Positions 58,530-64,000 of a stretch of DNA of 64,000 bases are shown one piece after another (the stretch's first letter is position 1; each line of letters starts with the position of its first letter). The stretch lies in assembly GCA_035048815.1 (NCBI GenBank), contig JAUCBN010000049.1, forward strand, positions 3,851,501-3,915,500, read 5' to 3'. The position numbers and the translations under genes are program-made. A model generated the notes under the pieces. That model was not told the DNA's origin, ran no database searches, and saw only the letters and a program-made list of their open reading frames with translations. Source of the stretch: Abelmoschus esculentus. Its lineage: Eukaryota; Streptophyta; Magnoliopsida; Malvales; Malvaceae.

Positions 58530-60198
58530 AACCTTTACCTGATAAATTAAAGTATGTTTATTTGGGATCCAACCACACAATGCCCGTAATTATTTCTTCT
58601 GAGTTGCATCCATAACAGGAACAAAGCTTGATAGAGATGCTGCGACAACACAAGAAGGCAATTGGGTGGTCAATTGATGACTTGAAGGGAATAAGCTCAG
58701 CCGTTTGCATGCACAAAATTATTTTAGAGGAAGATCATAAGCCCACTGTTGAGGCCCAGAGGGGACTTAACCATGCCATGAAAGAGGTAGTACGTAAGGA
58801 AATAATCAAATGGCTTGATGCTGGAATCATCTATCCTATCTCTGAAAATGCATGGGTAAGTCTGGTATAATGTGTACCCAATAAAGGTGGCATGACGGTA
58901 ATAACCAATGAAAACAATGAGTTGATCCCAACCAGGACTGTGACCGGTTGGAGGGTTTGTATGAATTATCGCAAATTAAATAAGGCTACAAAGAAGGATC
59001 ATTTTCCGTTGCCTTTCATTGATGAAATGCTTGATAGACTTGCTGGTAAGCCCTTTTACTATTTTCTTGATGGTTATTCAGGTTGTAATCAGATTGCCAT
59101 AGACCCTAAAGACCAGGCAAAAACCACCTTCACTTGCCCGTATGGGACATATGCATTTAGAAGAATGTCGTTCGGCCTTTGTAATGCCCCGACAAAATTT
59201 CTGAGATGCATGATGGCAATTTTTCACGACATGGTTGAAGACTTTCTGGAGATATTCATGGACGATTTTTCAGTTTTTGGTGACACTTTCACTCATTGCC
59301 TCGGCAATTTAGAGAAGGTGCTGCAAAGATGTGAGGAATCCAATTTAGTTCTCAATTGGGAAAAATGTCATTTTATGTTGAATGAAGGCATAGTTTTGGG
59401 CCACAAAATCTCATCACAAGGAATCGAAGTTGACAAGGCTAAGATATATGTGATAAAGAAATTGTCCCCACCAATTTCAGTCAAAGGAGTTAGAAGTTTC
59501 TTGGGCCATGCAGGTTTTTACAGGAGGTTTATTGCTAATTTTTCAAAAATTTCTAAACCCTTATGGAATTTGCTTGAACAGGATAGGAAATTTGAATTTA
59601 GCAAGGAATGCACTGAAGCATTTGAAGCCCTCAAAGAGAAGCTGATTACTGCACCAATAATAGTCCCACCAGATTGGGCACAACCTTTTGAAATAATGTG
59701 TGATGCCAGTGATCATGTTTGTCGGGGTAGCACTTGGGCAGAGAAAGAATAACCTATTCCATGTTATTTACTATGCTAGTAAAACCCTCAATGATGCCCA
59801 GATCAATTACACCACCATGGAGAAGGAATTACTAGCAGTGATCTTTACCTTTGATAAGTTCCGATCCTACCTTATTGGAACAAAAGTTACTGTCCACACC
59901 GATCATTCGGCAATCAAGTACCTTATTGGAAAACCAGGTAGCCGGTCATCTGTCCAGATTAGAAGCTGGGGAGAAAACCAACACACTAGATGAAATTCAA
60001 GACACATTCACATACGAACACATATTGCACATCTCGGCTATAGTAGAGGAATCTGTCGAGGCAGAGACCGTGGTAGTATACAACTGTGCTGCCACGACAG
60101 TAACTAAGTATATGTCGGCAACATTGATAGAAGACATTGCCGCAGTCACAGCCACTCCCTGGTATGATGATCTTCTTAATTACTTAGCTAGTGGTGTT
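58530..60198 (+). pseudogene. E5 RT and RNase H
   Basis: KKAIGWSIDDLKGIS (58655) opens the RT; then a TAA at about 58868, TRTVTGWRVCMNYRKLN, KKDHFPLPFIDEML, FLDGYSGCNQIAID, FGLCNAPTKF, FMDDFSVFGDTF (catalytic, 59256-59290), SFLGHAGFYRRFIANFS. RNase H: CDASDHV, then a phase change near 59735, VIYYASKTLNDAQINYTTM and VHTDHSAIKYL. At about 59933 the text jumps from KYLIGK to NQVAGHLSRLE: about 25 residues present in E7 are missing. It then runs to PWYDDLLNYL, where E6 starts. Confidence 0.9.
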
Positions 60199-61525
60199 TG
60201 ATAAGTGCTCAAAAGATCATTATTTTATACACCTTTCATGGGCAATAAGCACTTATCTCACATTTACTTGGACTGATGCATGCGCTTAATATACAATATT
60301 CGGATATTCTGCTATTATAACTTACAAAGCTAATATTTACAGAAAAATGCAGAATTTACGATATCCTCTGTACATGCAGGAATAATTACTGCCGAGGTAG
60401 GGTTGAGGCCGAGGCAGAAGCTAGGCCGCGGCAGCAACTGAAGCTCCAGCATCAATACTGTAGGCGATTGGAAGAGAAAAATAATCTGGACGTTTTCGGA
60501 CATGCAGAACATGGATCGAAGCTGGCTAGAACGAGGAAAGCCCAAGTCAAAGGCCACGAGGGAATAGCCGCCTCGTTGAAGTATACTTGGAAATATTTGA
60601 TTTATGGGAATAATTGTAATCCTACTCCAAGTAGTATTCCTACTTAGGAAAGGTTTGCCTTAGACCTAGACTATAAATATCATAGCCGTCCAATGTATAG
60701 GAGAGCCGATTTAGAGAGAGTTCAACCCTAAGAATTATTGTGTTCTTTCTTTCATTATGTTCTAAGCTTTCTTAGGGTTAGGCGAAGGTTGTCGAGTACT
60801 TACAAGAGGAGATTGTACTTTGTTTCTCGTTTCAATGCAATAAAACATTAAGATTTGCTTACTCTTTGCCATTCTTTGCTCTTGCATCAAAGCCCGGGAG
60901 GGAAGTTTGTGAGCAATCTATTTATCTAGACTCGGGAGAGTTAGATTCACGAAAGGAGTAAGTACGGTATTTGAAAAATACTAACTCAGCCTAGGGATAG
61001 GTTGGAGTTTCAGCAGCTAAAAGAAGTGTGAGATTGGTTGATAGTTATAATTGATTCACGCCGGGAGGTATCATCAAGGACTGATTATCAACAGTGTTTC
61101 GACTTAGGGATAAGCGAAGCCATCCAAGGACACTTTGTCGAATCTTAGTGAGGTCTACCTAGGAGCACAGGATTGTCGCGGCAGACACGCATTGTCGTTG
61201 CCGAGGCAGTAATCTGCAGTACTGCCGAGGCAGAGTCATGCGATAGCAGTGGACAGAAACAAGTCGATCGATTCCACAGTACAACGCAACTAGATCCTGC
61301 CCACTCTCCTCATTCGTTCTCACTACCTTTATTTAGTTTTTATTTAATTAGTTTACACAAACATCCTTCCTACTTGTGTTTTTACCTTACTTTTACAGGG
61401 CAAGAATATTAAAGAAGACATATTAAGTACACCAATCACTGTGGAGACGATACACGATAAATACTTCTCACTTTATTACTTACGACGTGTACACTGCACA
61501 ATTTGCGCTATTTCTACACGCCACA
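60199..61525 (+). repeat. E6 5' LTR
   Basis: 1327 bp, TGATAAGTGCTCAAAAG to CTACACGCCACA. TATA box CTATAAATA at 60671-60679; AATGCAATAAAAC near 60835. TGCCGAGGCA at 61199 and 61223. Closest in length to the E2 LTRs. Confidence 0.9.
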
Positions 61526-61531
61526 AGTTTT

Positions 61532-61548
61532 TGGCGCCGTTGCCGGGG
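61532..61548 (+). other. E6 primer binding site (tRNA-Asp-like)
   Basis: TGGCGCCGTTGCCGGGG, identical to E2, six bases after the LTR. Confidence 0.9.
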
Positions 61549-61634
61549 ATTGAAAACTAAATTTTGTTTTCTTTATTTTATTGCTTTAGTTATTTTATTT
61601 TTATTTTTATTTTACTTTGGTTTCTTTTTGGTGT

Positions 61635-64000
61635 ATGACCAGGGCCAACCCATCCAATCCGTTATACGAGATTGACCCTGAAATTGAACGTACACGGAAT
61701 CGGTTGAGGAGACAAATCCAATAAGAAATGATAGGAAATCAAGTAGATCAAAACATACTTGTTGGCCATGGAGGACTTCAGCAGCCACCCATGCCGCAGC
61801 AACCACTGTCGCGGCCTCTACTACCGCGACAGCTCACTGTTAGAGATTTCTTGGTGGAAGATCTGAATGGATTAAACCCTGGAGTGGTTGCACCAGAAAT
61901 AAAAGCAACCCAATTTGAAATCAAACCTGTCATGTTTAATATGCTGAATACTATTGGACAATTTAGTGGGTCTGCAACTGAAGATGCCAGGCAATATCTC
62001 AAATCTTTCATGGAAGTTTGTAACTCATTTAAAATTCAAGGAGTCCATGAAGATGTTTTGAGATTAAAATTGTTTCCCTATTCACTAAGGGATAGGGCCA
62101 AGACCTGGTTAAATAGCATTCCAGCAGGATCAATAGGATCTTGGAGTGAACTCTGCCGAGATTTCATTACGCGCTTTAACCCTACTAACTTATATGATCG
62201 TATACGTAATGAAATTACTTCTTTTTGACAGGCAGATGATGAACCAATGTACGAGGCATGGGAGCGCTATAGAGAGTTATTGCACAGATGCCCATTACAT
62301 GGATTTCCCTTGTGGACACAAGTGACAATGTTCTACAATGCCACTAATGCCCCCACAAGGATGATGCTAGATGCCTCGGCCAATGGGACACTCCTTGACA
62401 AAGCTCCTGAGGAAGCTATAGAGATTCTGAACAAGCTCGCAAAGAATGATTTTCAGTTCCCTACATCTAGGCGAGGGGGAATGAGACGACAAGCCACAGT
62501 GAATGAACTCGAAACATCCAATTCAGTGGTAGCACAATTGGCATCTCTAACCAAGATGGTTCAGAACATGCAATTACAACAAAATACTCATGAGGTTAAA
62601 ACGATCAATTCTTCTGAGTATGTGCAAGATGAGGAAACTGGTTTTTATGTGGGAAACTACAACCGAAATAATAATATGATGTCTAACACATATAATTCGG
62701 CATGGAAAAGGCACCCAAATTTTTCATGGAGCAATACTAATAATGCCTTGAATCCCACTAATCAGACCTCAAGTTATCACCAGCCGATGCCGCAACAGAA
62801 TATACAGCAGATGCCACAGCAGCAGATATCGCAGCAGTAGTCCGAAAGTTCGTTGGAGAACACTCTCAAAGCCTTTATGATGAAAACAAAATCATACATG
62901 GCAGAGAACAGTAATTTCATCAAAAGGACGGATGCTTTCATGAACAGGACTGAGATGAGGCTGAAAAATCAAGAAGCGGCTATTAAAACTCTAAAAACTC
63001 AAGTTGGTCAGTTCGCTCAAAGATAAAACACTAGACCACAAGGAGGATTACCTAGCAATACTGAAGTTGCTAAGGGAATGGGCCATGAGCAATGTAAAGT
63101 GATCACAACCAGAGGTAGCCTACATTTAAAAGAAAAACTAAGCAGTTCAGCAAACAAAGTCCCACAGGCAATACAAGAGGAATCAGATAGGGAGGACCAG
63201 GATGCTGAACCAGAAAGTCAGGCCTCAGAAATCCCAGCAAAAAACTCTGCCGAGACAGACAAACCGGCAACACCTCAACCAGCTGCCGAGACAGTAAAAG
63301 ACCCTGTGGTGCCAGGTATTAAATTCAAAACTCATGAAACCCTAGAGGAGATGAGACCACCACCACCTTTCCCACAAAGGTTGAAAAAGCAAAAACAGGA
63401 TCACCAGTTTAAAAAATTTTTAGACATCCTCAAACAAGTCCACATCAACTTGCCATTCGTTGAGGCAATTGAACAGATGCCTAATTACGCTAAGTTCTTG
63501 AAAGACATGATATCTAAAAGAAAAATGCTTGGTGAGTTTGAAACAGTGGCAGCAACTGAAGGATGCATGGCAATGCTGCACAATCGCATGCCTCCAAAAT
63601 AAAGGATCTTGGATGCTTTACCATACCTTGTGTGATAGGTAACCATTATGAAGGAAAGGCCCTATGTGACTTGGGAGAAAGCATCAACTTAATGCCAAAA
63701 TCAGTCTTCCAAAAGCTTGAAATAGGAAGAGCAAAACCCACAACTGTGGTACTTCAACTAGCGGATAGATCATTTGTGCACCCTGAAGGAAAAATTGATG
63801 ACATATTGGTAAGGGTAGACAAATTTATTTTTCCCGATGAATTCCTTATCCATGATTGTGAAGCAGATGGTAATGCGCCAATCATATTGGGGAGGCCTTT
63901 CTTAGCAACTGGATGCACCTTAATTGATGTGGAAAATGGAGAGTTGACAATAAGGGTTAATGACCAACAAGTCAAACTCAATGCATTCCACAATTTAAAA
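61635..64000 (+). pseudogene. E6 gag-protease (partial)
   Basis: ATG at 61635 (MTRANPSNPLYEIDPEIE). One phase to 63602 with TAA/TGA/TAG stops near 61722, 62226, 62838 and 63024. Gag motifs as in E5. The zinc knuckle is absent: TINSSEYVQDEE (62600-62640) skips the CX2CX3HX4C box that E5 and E2 have at this point. MGHEQCKVITTRG is at 63078. A one-base loss at about 63600 shifts the phase; the protease then reads LCDLGESINLMP and IILGRPFLATG up to the window end. DLG is kept, Ala is Glu. Confidence 0.88.

Larger units (their letters stand above)
54443..64000 (+). mobile_element. E5: Athila-like element, interrupted by E6, runs off window
   Basis: 5' LTR 54443-55811, primer site, gag-protease, RT and RNase H to 60198. 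There E6 begins; the E5 integrase, ORF2 and 3' LTR would lie right of E6, outside the window. It is inserted in the RT of E7 (left flank GTCCT). Unlike E2 and E3 it retains pol, so it represents the autonomous type. Confidence 0.85.
60199..64000 (+). mobile_element. E6: Athila-like element, 5' part
   Basis: 5' LTR 60199-61525, intact primer site, gag and most of protease, open to the right edge. It lies inside E5 just before the place where integrase should begin. Whether it is autonomous cannot be seen. The flank on the left is GTGTT. Confidence 0.88.

Overview
The window is a block of nested plant LTR retrotransposons. I found no host protein gene, tRNA or rRNA that I could support. The organism is a land plant, very probably a eudicot. 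The evidence is four groups of elements: Ty3/gypsy chromoviruses of Tekay/Del type with 3.4-3.8 kb LTRs and an initiator-tRNA-Met primer site; Athila-like gypsy elements with about 1.33 kb LTRs and a tRNA-Asp-like primer site; a divergent Athila-like group whose LTRs open TGATRACTCC or TGTTAGCGC; and one Ty1/copia element. I cannot name the species from the sequence.

Layout, left to right. (1) 1-17978: an Athila-like element E0 on the minus strand, carrying its 3' LTR, two PPT-like sites and the C-terminal part of ORF2. Its 3' LTR is split by a plus-strand solo Tekay LTR (S1, 5-bp TSD TTTTC), which is itself split by a full-length minus-strand Tekay-like element (E1, 3594-14923, TSD TTTCT). 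(2) 17979-23768: E0 ORF2 is cut by a plus-strand LTR fragment (LTR3), which is cut by a second, older Tekay-like element (E8, 3' LTR and decayed interior). (3) 23769-36233: a copia element sits in E8 and is cut by E2 (26976-35224), a non-autonomous Athila-like element. (4) 36234-42646: a plus-strand LTR abuts a truncated minus-strand relative of E2 (E3). The flanks do not match (copia on the left, Tekay E4 on the right), so this looks like a recombination scar. (5) 42647-49103: 5' half of Tekay E4 (Gag, protease, RT, part of RNase H, 5' LTR). (6) 49104-51765: plus-strand 3' part of an Athila-like element (E9) with a nearly full ORF2. (7) 51766-54442: a second copy of the ORF2/LTR3 junction, then E7 integrase, RNase H and RT on the minus strand. 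(8) 54443-64000: plus-strand Athila-like element E5 inserted in E7 RT, and E6 inserted in E5; both run past the window.

How the parts relate. The Tekay and Athila-like elements encode Gag, protease, RT, RNase H and integrase in the usual order, but every copy is damaged by stops, frameshifts or deletions. E2 and E3 share an unusual plan: one Gag-protease frame, then a separate ORF2 (the plant-transposon-type domain found in Athila relatives) preceded by its own TATA box, with no RT or integrase. They would have needed polymerase and integrase from a relative such as E5, E6 or E7. Many premature stops are CAG/CAA/CGA to TAG/TAA/TGA changes, as expected from decay of methylated cytosines.

The most interesting non-coding signals are: a ten-base palindrome TGCCNNGGCA repeated at least 34 times, almost only inside the Athila-like elements; arrays of TATCGATA-centred or, in a sister subfamily, TTTCGAAA-centred palindromes at the same place in the Tekay LTRs; and a hairpin followed by a polypurine tract that occurs twice behind ORF2.
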